Shown: piece after piece, positions 55,650 to 64,000 of the stretch
How the letters are laid out: each line of letters starts with the position of its first letter
Position numbering within the stretch: position 1 is the first letter of the stretch
NCBI GenBank assembly: GCA_017860615.1
Contig: JAGDMU010000003.1
Span: 1-64,000 of the forward strand
DNA length: 64,000 nucleotides
Source: Pseudomonadota bacterium
GTDB taxonomy: Bacteria > Campylobacterota > Campylobacteria > Campylobacterales > Sulfurospirillaceae
Direction of reading: 5' to 3'
The notes under the pieces: model-generated
Seen by the model: only the letters and a program-made list of their open reading frames with translations
What the model was told of the DNA's origin: nothing
Databases searched by the model: none
Program-made: the position numbers and the translations under genes

Positions 55650-56173
55650 AGCGTATTATTGTCGGCATTAGTGGTGCCAGTGGTGTAGAACTTGGTCTCT
55701 CTTTTATTAAAGCACTTCCTGCTGAAATTGGAAAATACATTATCATCTCTGATCATGCTAAAGTTGTTTTTGCTCAAGAAGCCAATACGTTTTTACTTGA
55801 TGATAAAAACATTGGTGCGGTTACGGCTTCGGGTTCTTTTAAGTGTGATGCTATGGCGATTATTCCTTGCAGCATGAATACACTAGCTAAAATTACGCAT
55901 GGTATTGCTGACAATCTTTTAACCCGAACTGCGAGCGTTATGATAAAAGAAAAGCGCCCTCTTCTTCTCGCCCCTCGTGAGATGCCTTTTTCGGCCATTG
56001 CATTGGAAAATATGCTGAAACTTTCCATGCTTGGCATACATATTGCACCTCCTGTGATGGGCTATTATGCAAAAGCTTCTAGCCTTGAAGATATGGAGAA
56101 GTTTTTGATTGGTAAGTGGTTTGATCTTTTAGGAATCGAACACAATCTTTTTCAACGTTGGGAGGGAGCATGA
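55646..56173 (+). CDS. ubiX: Flavin prenyltransferase UbiX
   Basis: A 175-residue enzyme. N-terminal RIIVGISGASGVELG binds flavin; MAIIPCSMNTLAKITHGIADNLLTRTASV and RPLLLAPREMPFSAIALENM are characteristic. It prenylates FMN to make the cofactor of UbiD-type decarboxylases used in ubiquinone/menaquinone synthesis. Overlaps flgA before it and coaD after it, both by 4 bases. Confidence 0.95.
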   Translation: MKRIIVGISGASGVELGLSFIKALPAEIGKYIIISDHAKVVFAQEANTFLLDDKNIGAVTASGSFKCDAMAIIPCSMNTLAKITHGIADNLLTRTASVMIKEKRPLLLAPREMPFSAIALENMLKLSMLGIHIAPPVMGYYAKASSLEDMEKFLIGKWFDLLGIEHNLFQRWEGA

Positions 56174-56652
56174 GAGTTGCCATTTATCCAGGGACTTTTG
56201 ATCCTATTACCAATGGTCATATGGATGTTATTAAGCGTGCCAAAAAACTTTTTGATAAGGTTTTAGTTGCTGTTGCTACCTCCGAAGAAAAACGCCCTAT
56301 GTTTGACACCAATACACGTGTTGAAATGGTTCAAGCTGCCATTGCAGATATGGAAGGGGTTGAAGTTGAACCTTTTGATAATCTTTTGGTAAGTTTTTCT
56401 AAAGAGAAAAATATTCGCGTGATGATCAGAGGACTTAGAGCGGTAAGTGACTTTGAATTTGAACTTCAAATGGGCTACGCAAATGCTTCTTTATGGAGTG
56501 AAATTGAGACCGTTTATCTTATGCCAAGCCTTAAAAATGCGTTTATTAGTTCATCGGTTGTGCGCTCCATCGCAAAACATGGTGGTGATGTTTCTCATTT
56601 AGTACCGAGTGCTGTTTTACCTTATTTGCAAAGTAGATTTACATGTATGTGA
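56170..56652 (+). CDS. coaD: Phosphopantetheine adenylyltransferase
   Basis: A 160-residue nucleotidyltransferase. GTFDPITNGHMDVI contains the T/HxGH motif, and SSSVVRSIAKHGGDVSHLVP is the ISST-like motif. It makes dephospho-CoA. ATG 56170 has GGGAGG upstream and overlaps the ubiX stop; a longer frame to 56158 is not needed. tmk begins 10 bases inside its end. Confidence 0.97.
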   Translation: MRVAIYPGTFDPITNGHMDVIKRAKKLFDKVLVAVATSEEKRPMFDTNTRVEMVQAAIADMEGVEVEPFDNLLVSFSKEKNIRVMIRGLRAVSDFEFELQMGYANASLWSEIETVYLMPSLKNAFISSSVVRSIAKHGGDVSHLVPSAVLPYLQSRFTCM

Positions 56653-57227
56653 TTTTTGAAGGAATTGATACGACAGGCAAAAGTACACAAGTTGCCCTTT
56701 TTGCTCAAAGAAATAAAAATGTTTTAGCAACCAAAGAACCTGGTGGTACACCGACTGGGTTGAAGTTTCGTGAAATGCTGTTGGGTGGAGAGCTTAAAAG
56801 CTCTTTTAATGCGGAGTTGTTTCTTTTCTTAGCAGACCGTGCTTTGCATTATGACAGCGTTGTTAAGCCCGCTCGTCATGAGCGCTTAGTGATCAGTGAT
56901 CGTGGTTTTTTATCGGGAATTGCATATGCTTGTGCTAATCACAGCGATGTGGATGGTGAGTTTCTTCTGAATATGAACCGCTTGGCATTAGAAGAAAACT
57001 ATCCTGAAAAAATCGTTCTTTTTTTAACCAATGAAACACTTATAAAGTCACGACTTGGAAATAAAGAGCATGATGCAATTGAAGAACGTGGTGTAAGCTA
57101 TTTGTTACGTATTCAAGATATAATGCGTCGCGTTGTTAAAACCTTACCGATTCAGGTTTTAGAAGTCGATGCTTCATTAGATATTGAAACAATTTATACA
57201 CAGATTGAGGAATTTTTAAATGATTAA
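56643..57227 (+). CDS. tmk: Thymidylate kinase
   Basis: A 194-residue kinase. P-loop FEGIDTTGKSTQ, then the DR(Y/F/H) region in VISDRGFLSGIAYA, and the short lid near RLGNKEHDAIEERG. Phosphorylates dTMP to dTDP. The P-loop has Asp-Thr where E. coli has Gly-Ala. Overlaps coaD before it and hisS after it. Confidence 0.95.
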   Translation: MYVIFEGIDTTGKSTQVALFAQRNKNVLATKEPGGTPTGLKFREMLLGGELKSSFNAELFLFLADRALHYDSVVKPARHERLVISDRGFLSGIAYACANHSDVDGEFLLNMNRLALEENYPEKIVLFLTNETLIKSRLGNKEHDAIEERGVSYLLRIQDIMRRVVKTLPIQVLEVDASLDIETIYTQIEEFLND

Positions 57228-58428
57228 TGCATTACGTGGAATGAAAGATACACTCTCTCCACACAGTGAAATCTATCAACATATTATTGAGACGTGCACG
57301 TGCATTGCCCAAAATTATGGTTTTTCATTTATTGAAACACCTATTTTGGAAGAGACCGCACTTTTTAAACGCAGTGTAGGTGAGAGCAGTGATATCGTCG
57401 GCAAAGAGATGTATCAGTTCATTGATAAAGGTGAAAACGATGTCTGTTTACGCCCTGAAGGAACTGCTGGCATTGTAAGAGCTTTTGTACAACAAAAATT
57501 TGATAAAGCGGGTGGCAACAGACGCTTTTTTTATCATGGACCGATGTTCCGCTATGAACGACCACAAAAAGGTCGATTACGTCAATTTCACCAGTTTGGT
57601 GCAGAGAGTTTTGGTGAAAGCGATGTCAGAGAAGATGCAACGATTATTTTGATGATTAGAGCGATGTTTGATGCTCTTGGCATTGGTTTTAGCTTAGAGA
57701 TTAACTCGCTTGGTTGTCCAGCGTGTATGCCGCAGTATCGTACCACTTTAGTCAAGTTTTTAGAGACACGCGAAGGTTTATGTGAAGATTGTGAAAGAAG
57801 AAAGCTGACCAACCCTATTCGTGTGCTTGATTGTAAAAATGAACACTGCAAACTATTGCTTACTGATGCGCCATTGATAGTGGATCATTTATGTTCACCA
57901 TGTAAAGATGATTTTGAAATACTCAAAGGCATTTTAGACCAGTTTGGTGTTTCTTATGTGGTCAATCCTAAGCTGGTTCGGGGGCTTGATTATTACTCCA
58001 AAACAGCTTTTGAATTTGTGAGCAATGAAATTGGTGCACAAAGTGCTATTGCAGGTGGCGGACGTTATGACCGTTTGGTTGAGTTCTTGGATGGAAAATC
58101 AACGCCTGCCGTTGGTTTTGCAATGGGAATTGAGCGCTTGATGGAACTTGTGAAAATGCCAGAAGTGAAACGCGAAGGATACTACATCGGAGCATTATGT
58201 GATGAAGCGTTAGATGTTGTTTTTGACCTTGTTGATCGTAAACGCCAAACAGCAAAAGTTTTAACCGATTATGATGCTAAATCACTGAAAAATCATCTTA
58301 AAATTGCCGATAAAAACTATGTAAAATTTTGTGTATGTATCGGTGAAGATGAGCTTTCAAAGCAGACAATTTGGATGAAAGATTTAGAAACAAAAGAAGA
58401 AAAAATTATTAATATTGCGCATTTTTAA
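57220..58428 (+). CDS. hisS: Histidine--tRNA ligase
   Basis: A 402-residue class II synthetase. Motif 2 region FYHGPMFRYERPQKGRLRQF, histidine A motif LVRGLDYYSKTAFEFV and motif 3 GGGRYDRLVEFLDGKSTPAVG (catalytic, shown in part). A C-terminal anticodon-binding domain follows. The insertion has a CxxC-like cluster (CPACMPQY, CEDCERRK, CKNEHCKL, CSPCKDD), suggesting zinc binding. Charges tRNA-His. Overlaps tmk by 8 bases. Confidence 0.97.
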   Translation: MINALRGMKDTLSPHSEIYQHIIETCTCIAQNYGFSFIETPILEETALFKRSVGESSDIVGKEMYQFIDKGENDVCLRPEGTAGIVRAFVQQKFDKAGGNRRFFYHGPMFRYERPQKGRLRQFHQFGAESFGESDVREDATIILMIRAMFDALGIGFSLEINSLGCPACMPQYRTTLVKFLETREGLCEDCERRKLTNPIRVLDCKNEHCKLLLTDAPLIVDHLCSPCKDDFEILKGILDQFGVSYVVNPKLVRGLDYYSKTAFEFVSNEIGAQSAIAGGGRYDRLVEFLDGKSTPAVGFAMGIERLMELVKMPEVKREGYYIGALCDEALDVVFDLVDRKRQTAKVLTDYDAKSLKNHLKIADKNYVKFCVCIGEDELSKQTIWMKDLETKEEKIINIAHF

Positions 58429-58439
58429 GGAGCAAAACA

Positions 58440-60284
58440 TTGGATTACGGAATTAAAACATGGGGAAACGATAACTTTTTTATCGAAGATGGTAAAGTAA
58501 AAGTTAACACAGGCTGCGAGCCTTCTTTAATAGAGATCATACAACAAATACGCAAAGATGGTATCCGTGGTCCTATTCTTTTGAGATTTCCTCACTTGAT
58601 TCAAAAACAGATCCGTATGATTTATAAAAGTTTTGCTGATGCGAAAAGAGAGTTTGGATACGAAGGTAATTTTAGTGCGGTTTATCCTCTCAAAGTAAAT
58701 CAATTCCCCAATTTTGTTAAAAACCTTGTCTCTTTGGGGCAAAAGTATCACTACGGTCTTGAAGCAGGTAGTAAAGCTGAGCTTATTTTAGCAATGGCGT
58801 ACAATAACCCAGATTCGCCTATTACGGTGAATGGTTTTAAAGATAATGAGATGATCTCTTTAGGTTTTATTGCTGCGGAGATGGGTCATGATATCACCCT
58901 CACCATCGAAGGACTGAATGAACTTGAAAGCATTATCTCTATTGCAAAAGATCGTTTTGGGTGTGTGCCAAACATTGGTCTTCGTATTCGTCTTCATAGC
59001 TCAGGCATTGGTATTTGGGCGAAGAGTGGTGGTATTAACTCCAAATTTGGTTTGACCTCTACGGAGCTTTTAGAAGCGGTTAATATGATTCGCGATGCCA
59101 ATTTACTCGATAAATTTACGATGATTCATTTTCATATTGGTTCACAAATTACCGATATTGCTCCTCTAAAAAAAGCACTTCGCGAAGCGGGAAATATTTA
59201 TGCAGAGCTCTGCCGTATGGGTGCTACGCATCTTAGAGCCATCAATTTGGGTGGTGGTTTGGCGGTTGAATACTCACAACACAAAACCACATTGCATAAA
59301 AACTATACCTTAAGTGAATATGCTAATGACGTTGTCTATTTACTTAAAGACATTGCGACGCAAAAAGGGGTGCATGAACCAGATATTTTCATTGAATCAG
59401 GCCGTTTTGTTGCTGCCCATCATGCGGTTCTTATTGCACCTGTTTTAGAGCTCTTTTCGCAAGAATATACGGATCAAAAACTAAGACTTAAAGAAGTGAA
59501 CCCTCCTTTGGTTCAAGAGCTGTATGACCTTCTTGGAACGATGAACCGTAAAAATGCGCTAGAATTTTTACATGATAGCATTGATCATATGGAATCGCTT
59601 TTAACACTTTTTGATTTGGGTTACATCGACCTTCAAGATCGCTCAAATACCGAGATTTTAGTCAATCTCATTATTAAAAGAGCGGTAGGCTTGGTTGCAG
59701 ATAAAAAATTTAGTGAGATTTTAGATATTCAAGATCGCGTGCAAGAGCGCTACTTGGTAAACTTCTCTCTCTTCCAAAGTTTGCCAGATTTTTGGGGCAT
59801 TGGTCAAACCTTCCCTGTGATGCCACTGGATCGTTTAGATGAAGTACCAACACGTTCTGCATCACTTTGGGACATCACATGTGATAGTGATGGAGAGATA
59901 GGGTTTAACACCGAAACACCCCTCTTCTTACACGATGTAGACATTAAAAACCGCGACTATTTCTTAGGCTTTTTCTTAGTGGGTGCTTATCAAGAGGTAT
60001 TGGGTATGAAACACAACCTTTTTACTCATCCAACAGAAGCTACTATTATCATTGACGATGATGGCTATGAAATTGAAAATATTTTAGAATCCCAAAGCAT
60101 TAGCGATATTTTAGAAGATCTCGATTATGACATTAAAGAGGTTCAAGAAAATCTTAATGATCGTATTGAGGCTTCTGACATCATCAGTGAAAAAGAGAAA
60201 AAACATATTTTAGGTGAGATTTATCTTTTCTTAAATGACAATGGCTATCTTAAAACGATTAACAATGAGGATAATGTGCAATGA
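58440..60284 (+). CDS. speA: Biosynthetic arginine decarboxylase
   Basis: A 614-residue PLP enzyme. The Schiff-base Lys is in SAVYPLKVNQFP; TIEGLNELESI, LRIRLHSSGIGIWAKSGG, HIGSQI and INLGGGLAVEY follow, and the C-terminal part has SLWDITCDSDGEI. Converts arginine to agmatine for spermidine synthesis. The start is TTG at 58440, with AAGGAG 8 bases upstream. No agmatine hydrolase gene is in the window. Confidence 0.95.
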   Translation: MDYGIKTWGNDNFFIEDGKVKVNTGCEPSLIEIIQQIRKDGIRGPILLRFPHLIQKQIRMIYKSFADAKREFGYEGNFSAVYPLKVNQFPNFVKNLVSLGQKYHYGLEAGSKAELILAMAYNNPDSPITVNGFKDNEMISLGFIAAEMGHDITLTIEGLNELESIISIAKDRFGCVPNIGLRIRLHSSGIGIWAKSGGINSKFGLTSTELLEAVNMIRDANLLDKFTMIHFHIGSQITDIAPLKKALREAGNIYAELCRMGATHLRAINLGGGLAVEYSQHKTTLHKNYTLSEYANDVVYLLKDIATQKGVHEPDIFIESGRFVAAHHAVLIAPVLELFSQEYTDQKLRLKEVNPPLVQELYDLLGTMNRKNALEFLHDSIDHMESLLTLFDLGYIDLQDRSNTEILVNLIIKRAVGLVADKKFSEILDIQDRVQERYLVNFSLFQSLPDFWGIGQTFPVMPLDRLDEVPTRSASLWDITCDSDGEIGFNTETPLFLHDVDIKNRDYFLGFFLVGAYQEVLGMKHNLFTHPTEATIIIDDDGYEIENILESQSISDILEDLDYDIKEVQENLNDRIEASDIISEKEKKHILGEIYLFLNDNGYLKTINNEDNVQ

Positions 60285-60994
60285 ACTCCGTCTCTTTGTG
60301 GGAAAAAATTAAAGAAGATTTTTCCCAACCGATTCTGCATGACCCAGCAATTAACTCTAAAATAGAGCTTTTTTTTAATTATCCAGGCGTTTGGGCTTTA
60401 GCAAATTATCGCATCGCACATGCCTTACATCTCAAGGGTTTTAAAACCCTTGCCCGCGCTATTATGGGCATTTCTCAGATTATTACTAATACCGATATTC
60501 ATCCTGCATGTACTATTGGGCGCCGTGTCTTTTTAGACCATGCTTTTGGGGTGGTCATTGGGGAGACTGCGATTGTGGGTGACGATGTTTTAATCTATCA
60601 AGGTGTCACTTTAGGTGGAGTGAGTTTAGAACGTGGTGTTAAACGCCATCCTACGATTGGAAATCATACGGTTATTGGCTCTGGGGCTAAAATCTTGGGT
60701 GATATTATCATAGGCGAGAATTGCCGTATAGGTTCTAATTCTGTTGTAGTAAAGAGTATTCCTGATGACTCTACTGCTGTCGGAATTCCAGCACGTATCA
60801 TTGAAAAAGGGCGTGACAAAAGTCCTATGGCACACAATAAAATCCCAGATATTAACAAAGAACTTTTTATCTATATGTTTAAACGTATTAAGATTTTGGA
60901 AGAAGCTGTGTTAACAACGAACAAAGATCTTAAAATTAAAGATGATGAACTCGAAGCCATTTACAAATGTTATTTGGAATCGGTCAAAGAATAA
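60281..60994 (+). CDS. cysE: Serine O-acetyltransferase
   Basis: A 237-residue acetyltransferase. Short N-terminal helical domain, then left-handed beta-helix hexapeptides (DIHPACTIGRRVFLDHAFGV, GETAIVGDDVLIYQGVTLGG, HPTIGNHTVIGSGAKILG). The catalytic Asp-His pair is in FLDHAFG. Makes O-acetylserine for cysteine synthesis. The C-terminal about 50 residues form an extra charged helix (KRIKILEEAVLTTNKDLKIK). Overlaps speA by 4 bases. Ends the block; the next gene has its own promoter. Confidence 0.95.
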   Translation: MNSVSLWEKIKEDFSQPILHDPAINSKIELFFNYPGVWALANYRIAHALHLKGFKTLARAIMGISQIITNTDIHPACTIGRRVFLDHAFGVVIGETAIVGDDVLIYQGVTLGGVSLERGVKRHPTIGNHTVIGSGAKILGDIIIGENCRIGSNSVVVKSIPDDSTAVGIPARIIEKGRDKSPMAHNKIPDINKELFIYMFKRIKILEEAVLTTNKDLKIKDDELEAIYKCYLESVKE

Positions 60995-61027
60995 ATTTTT
61001 TTTGGCAAGAAATGATTAATATTTCGC

Positions 61028-61033
61028 TATAAT
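61028..61033 (+). promoter_or_regulatory. -10 element of the aminotransferase gene
   Basis: TATAAT, 31 bases before the ATG at 61064, with an upstream T/A-rich tract and no clear -35. Confidence 0.6.
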
Positions 61034-61063
61034 CTGCACGATATTTTTATAGGGGAATGTTTC

Positions 61064-62233
61064 ATGCTATCAAAAAGAATCCAAGTGTTATCACCCTCTT
61101 TGACTTTAGCAATCACTGCTTTAGCAAGAGATCTTAAAGCACAGGGAAGAGATATCCTTAGCTTTTCAGCTGGTGAACCAGATTTTGACACTCCACAACG
61201 TGTCAAAGATGCCGCGATTGAGGCTATTCAAAATGGTTGCTCAAAATATACTGCTGTTGCAGGTATGCCTGAAGTGCTAAAAGCAGTTGCTGGCAAACTT
61301 AAGCGTGAAAATAACCTCGACTACAAACCTTCTCAAATTGTAGTCAATGTTGGTGCAAAACACTCGTTGTTTAACATTTTTCAAGCCATTCTTAATGAGG
61401 GCGATGAAGTGATTATTCCTTCTCCTTATTGGGTTACGTATCCTGAAATTGTTAAATATTCTGGTGGTACACCTGTTTATATTGAGACAGACGAAAGAAC
61501 TGGTTTTAAAATTACTCCAGCACAGCTTAAGTCTGCTATTACACCTAAAACAAGAGTGCTTCTTTTTAATACTCCTTCAAATCCAACAGGAGCTGTTTAT
61601 TCTAAAGCAGAGCTTGAAGGTTTGGCTGAAGTACTTAAAGGTACAGATGTTTTAGTTGTTTCAGATGAGATGTATGAGAAGATTTTATTTGATAATCTAA
61701 AATTTACCTCTGTGGCTTCTATTAGCGAAGATATGTTTAATCGCACCATTACTGTTAATGGTTTAAGCAAATCGGTTGCTATGCCTGGTTGGCGTTTTGG
61801 CTATCTTGCCTGCCCTATTAAAGAGATTGTTGATGCGATTGTTGATCTTCAAGGTCAGAGTACTTCAAATATAAACTCCATTACTCAACATGCAGCTATT
61901 CCCGCACTTAATGGTCTTGTAGATGATGATATTGAAAAGATGCGTGTTGCATTTGAACAGCGTCGAAATATGGCATATGAATTACTTAACACAATTAAAG
62001 GTCTTTCAGTCATAAAACCTGAAGGTGCTTTTTATCTGTACGTGAACACAAAAGCTGTAGAAACTGATTCAATGAAGTTTTGCTCAAAACTCTTAGAAGA
62101 AACAGGTGTCGCGGTAGTTCCAGGGCTTGGTTTTGGAAGCGATGGTTACTTCAGACTCTCTTTTGCAACCGATGATGCAACGATTAAAGAAGGAATTGAA
62201 CGTATTCGTACGTTTGTTGAAAACTACAAATAG
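61064..62233 (+). CDS. aspC: Aspartate aminotransferase (class I, subgroup I-gamma)
   Basis: A 389-residue PLP enzyme. Motifs: FSAGEPDFDTP, the cofactor contacts NTPSNPTGAVYS and VSDEMYEKILFD, the Schiff-base Lys in NGLSKSVAMPGWRFGYLA, and the substrate Arg in FRLSFATDD. Interconverts aspartate/2-oxoglutarate with oxaloacetate/glutamate. Counterpart of Cj0762c, following cysE in the same order. AGGGGA ribosome site. Confidence 0.95.
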   Translation: MLSKRIQVLSPSLTLAITALARDLKAQGRDILSFSAGEPDFDTPQRVKDAAIEAIQNGCSKYTAVAGMPEVLKAVAGKLKRENNLDYKPSQIVVNVGAKHSLFNIFQAILNEGDEVIIPSPYWVTYPEIVKYSGGTPVYIETDERTGFKITPAQLKSAITPKTRVLLFNTPSNPTGAVYSKAELEGLAEVLKGTDVLVVSDEMYEKILFDNLKFTSVASISEDMFNRTITVNGLSKSVAMPGWRFGYLACPIKEIVDAIVDLQGQSTSNINSITQHAAIPALNGLVDDDIEKMRVAFEQRRNMAYELLNTIKGLSVIKPEGAFYLYVNTKAVETDSMKFCSKLLEETGVAVVPGLGFGSDGYFRLSFATDDATIKEGIERIRTFVENYK

Positions 62234-62242
62234 CTTTTACCG

Positions 62243-62262
62243 GGGCATTTTTTAAAATGCCC
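62243..62262 (+). terminator. Terminator after the aminotransferase gene
   Basis: GGGCATTTT-tt-AAAATGCCC, a perfect 9-bp stem (62243-62251, 62254-62262) followed by a pyrimidine-rich tail. Confidence 0.85.
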
Positions 62263-62304
62263 TCTCCTCTTCTAAAAAATTCCACAAAAGTCATACAGTT
62301 TTGG

Positions 62305-62310
62305 TACAAT
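62305..62310 (+). promoter_or_regulatory. -10 element of the GltD-like gene
   Basis: TACAAT preceded by TTTTGG, about 42 bases before the ATG at 62352. Confidence 0.5.
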
Positions 62311-62351
62311 TCTGACATTATTTTTACATACATTAATAAAGGCTTAAAGAC

Positions 62352-63548
62352 ATGAATAAATATGTCATCACACTTGCTAAAACGTGCTTAGGCTGTAAAA
62401 AGCCATCTTGTGTTAAAGGATGTCCTGTCGGCACTCCCATTCCTGAGATGATTCGCCTATTTTTAGCAGGTGATATTAAAAAAGCAGGAAAAATGCTTTT
62501 TGAAAATAACCCACTTTCTGTGATCTGTTCTATGGTATGTCCTCATGAAAAACATTGTGAAGGTCACTGTATTCTCAATAAAAAAGGAACAGCTGTTAGT
62601 GTAGGAAGTATTGAAAATTATATTTCCGATCTCTATATGAACGACCTTCAGTTTGAAAAGCCTACGAAAAATGGCAAAAAAGTGGCTATTATTGGCAGTG
62701 GACCTGCTGGCATTTCTCTAGCAGTTATTTTAGGTGCTAAGGGCTATGACATTACTATGTACGATGCACACGATAAAATAGGTGGTGTGCTACGTTATGG
62801 TATTCCTGATTTTAGATTGAACAAGGACATCTTAGACACGATTGAGGCAAAATTGCGCCAATTAGATGTCACGATTCGTCCCAATATTACTATTGGTAAA
62901 AATATTACTGTTGGTGATCTTTTCCGCGATGATTTCAAAGCGGTATTTATTGGTACAGGTGTTTGGGCTCCTAAAAAATTGGGTATCAAAGGTGAAAGTT
63001 TAGGTCATGTTCATTTTGCTATCGATTATCTCAAAAACCCTTCTGTCTACCAATTAGGACATAGAGTTGTTGTCTTAGGTGCTGGTAATGTTGCCATGGA
63101 TGTTGCACGAACGGCTGTTAGACATGGTGCACGTGAAGTGATTATTATGTACCGTAAAGGTATGGAAGATATTCCAGCATCGCATCATGAGGTTGAATGT
63201 GCCAAAATTGATGGTGTTAAATTTGATCTTTACAAACAACCTATGGAAATTACTGAAAAAGGTGTTATTTACAGCAGTACCGATAACAGTGGTGAAGAAG
63301 GGTTACTGGAAGCGGATTCACTTTTGATTGCGATTAGTCAAAGTCCTAAAGATAATATTATTCAAACAGCAAAAGCGATTGAAGTGGATGGTAAAGGATT
63401 GGTGGTTACAGATGAGAGTGGACGTACAACAATGGAAGGTGTTTTTGCTTCTGGTGATGTTGTAACGGGAGCTAGAACCGTTGTAGAAGCGGTAGCGTTT
63501 TCAAAACGTGTCGCGGTAGCAATCGAAGAGTATATCGATTCAATTTAA
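62352..63548 (+). CDS. GltD-like NAD(P)/FAD oxidoreductase with N-terminal iron-sulphur domain
   Basis: A 398-residue protein. The N-terminal domain carries cysteines for iron-sulphur binding (CLGCKKPSCVKGCPVGTPIP and CSMVCPHEKHCEGHC). Then come FAD (VAIIGSGPAGISLAVILGAK) and NAD(P) (VVVLGAGNVAMDVARTAVRH) Rossmann motifs, and a C-terminal GVFASGDVVTGARTVVEAV. This is the layout of glutamate synthase small subunits, NADH-dependent ferredoxin reductases (NfnB) and sulfide dehydrogenase alpha. No large subunit gene is adjacent, so glutamate synthase is not assured. Confidence 0.88.
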   Translation: MNKYVITLAKTCLGCKKPSCVKGCPVGTPIPEMIRLFLAGDIKKAGKMLFENNPLSVICSMVCPHEKHCEGHCILNKKGTAVSVGSIENYISDLYMNDLQFEKPTKNGKKVAIIGSGPAGISLAVILGAKGYDITMYDAHDKIGGVLRYGIPDFRLNKDILDTIEAKLRQLDVTIRPNITIGKNITVGDLFRDDFKAVFIGTGVWAPKKLGIKGESLGHVHFAIDYLKNPSVYQLGHRVVVLGAGNVAMDVARTAVRHGAREVIIMYRKGMEDIPASHHEVECAKIDGVKFDLYKQPMEITEKGVIYSSTDNSGEEGLLEADSLLIAISQSPKDNIIQTAKAIEVDGKGLVVTDESGRTTMEGVFASGDVVTGARTVVEAVAFSKRVAVAIEEYIDSI

Positions 63549-63557
63549 AGAGAAAAT

Positions 63558-63590
63558 GAGTTTTACATGTATGTTTTACATGTAAAACTC
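63558..63590. terminator. Bidirectional terminator between convergent genes
   Basis: GAGTTTTACATGT / ACATGTAAAACTC, a perfect 13-bp stem (63558-63570, 63578-63590) with a 7-base loop, between the GltD-like gene and the minus-strand small gene. Confidence 0.85.
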
Positions 63591-63597
63591 TCAATGA

Positions 63598-63843
63598 TTA
63601 TTTTGACTCTGTACCAAAACGTGCTTTTGCATCTTGAAGTGCGCTAATAAGCTCATCAAGATTTTCATAAGGAATGTGCGCTTTCCAATCAGGTTCTTCT
63701 CCATTTTTTTTCAAAGCAATTCCAATACTCACAACAGCAAATGACCCACTTCCATAAGGTTCTTCTAAGTGAGAAACAGAAATCATTCCATTTTTTGTTC
63801 CAGCTAATGGAAATTTAGTAAGTATAGTGTTTTTTCCGCCCAT
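63598..63843 (-). CDS. Small conserved hypothetical protein downstream of lpxD
   Basis: An 81-residue soluble protein, unrecognised. Features: AGTKNGMISVSHLEEPYGSG, then SIGIALKKNGEEPDWKAHIP and a C-terminal helix LDELISALQDAKARF. No signal peptide or transmembrane segment. AAGGATTA ribosome site lies in the 12-base gap after the lpxD stop, so it is cotranscribed with lpxD. Confidence 0.75.
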   Translation of the reverse strand: MGGKNTILTKFPLAGTKNGMISVSHLEEPYGSGSFAVVSIGIALKKNGEEPDWKAHIPYENLDELISALQDAKARFGTESK

Positions 63844-63855
63844 GACGTAATCCTT

Positions 63856-64000
63856 TTAATTCTTTTTAAAAAATTTAGCTATTTTCGCTTGTGTTTTAAG
63901 CCACTCACTTTGTAACGTAAGTGGAAAACCACCGTAAATTTTACCACCCTCGATTGATTTTGAAACACCACCACGTGCAGCAATGGTTGCAAAATCACCA
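63856..64000 (-). CDS. lpxD: UDP-3-O-acylglucosamine N-acyltransferase LpxD, C-terminal end only
   Basis: The last 47 residues of a protein running off the window. They read GDFATIAARGGVSKSIEGGK, then IYGGFPLTLQSEWLKTQAKI. The ARGGVSKSI and GGFP(A/L) plus WLKTQAKI ending matches LpxD, which adds the second acyl chain in lipid A synthesis after the hexapeptide beta-helix. The catalytic part is outside the window. Confidence 0.8.
   Translation of the reverse strand, partial: GDFATIAARGGVSKSIEGGKIYGGFPLTLQSEWLKTQAKIAKFFKKN

Overview
The window looks like chromosome from a free-living member of the Campylobacterota (Epsilonproteobacteria), most probably Sulfurospirillum or a close relative. Three things point there. 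The block flgA-ubiX-coaD-tmk-hisS-speA-cysE-aspC keeps the gene order I remember from Campylobacter jejuni (about Cj0769c back to Cj0762c). The block tgt / COG3400 / aroB / mscS / mtaB / ftsH-like resembles Helicobacter pylori HP0281-HP0286. A XerH-type single recombinase is present. Synteny is from memory and was not searched. The DNA is moderately AT-rich and gene-dense, with many ATGA-type overlaps.

Layout. 1-10.3 kb: the 3' part of a giant RTX-type secreted protein and a complete, translationally coupled type I secretion system (outer membrane channel, ABC exporter with a dead C39 domain, HlyD adaptor). 10.6-13.4 kb: a soluble FIST-domain chemoreceptor and two small hypothetical genes. 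13.4-19.1 kb: an RND efflux pump operon with its TetR repressor and a palindromic operator. 19.1-25 kb: mixed accessory and housekeeping genes (hemJ, an AraC regulator, peptide deformylase, a DinB-like protein, a small EF-hand-like protein, a pseudouridine synthase, a trypsin-like peptidase, a DUF3465 protein and a decayed copy of it), plus a long imperfect inverted repeat. 24.9-32.4 kb: a minus-strand run from bioV to the COG3400 gene, including an FtsH paralogue that has lost its protease motif. 32.4-35.4 kb: tgt, xerH, corA-like. 35.4-40.2 kb: a minus-strand run of sixA-like, hypothetical, MFS, and a two-component system.

40.2-47.8 kb is the most interesting region. The two-component system, whose sensor has a periplasmic substrate-binding-protein-like domain, diverges from a DASS-family dicarboxylate transporter. 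The transporter is followed by a two-subunit class I fumarase (or tartrate dehydratase) and then by a complete nickel-pincer racemase set, larA-larC-larE-larB. A long direct repeat in the divergent promoter is a candidate response-regulator site. The arrangement suggests uptake of a hydroxy-dicarboxylate, racemisation, and dehydration to fumarate, which would make the racemase a malate (or tartrate) racemase rather than a lactate racemase. This is inference.

47.9-64 kb: DUF3185 and entericidin-like small membrane proteins, a PilZ protein, murA, moeA, a chemoreceptor, tRNA-Gly(GCC) embedded in the 5' end of the flgA reading frame, the long conserved flgA-cysE block, an aspartate aminotransferase, a GltD-like oxidoreductase, and the 3' end of lpxD running off the window. 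No CRISPR array, prophage, insertion sequence or rRNA was seen.
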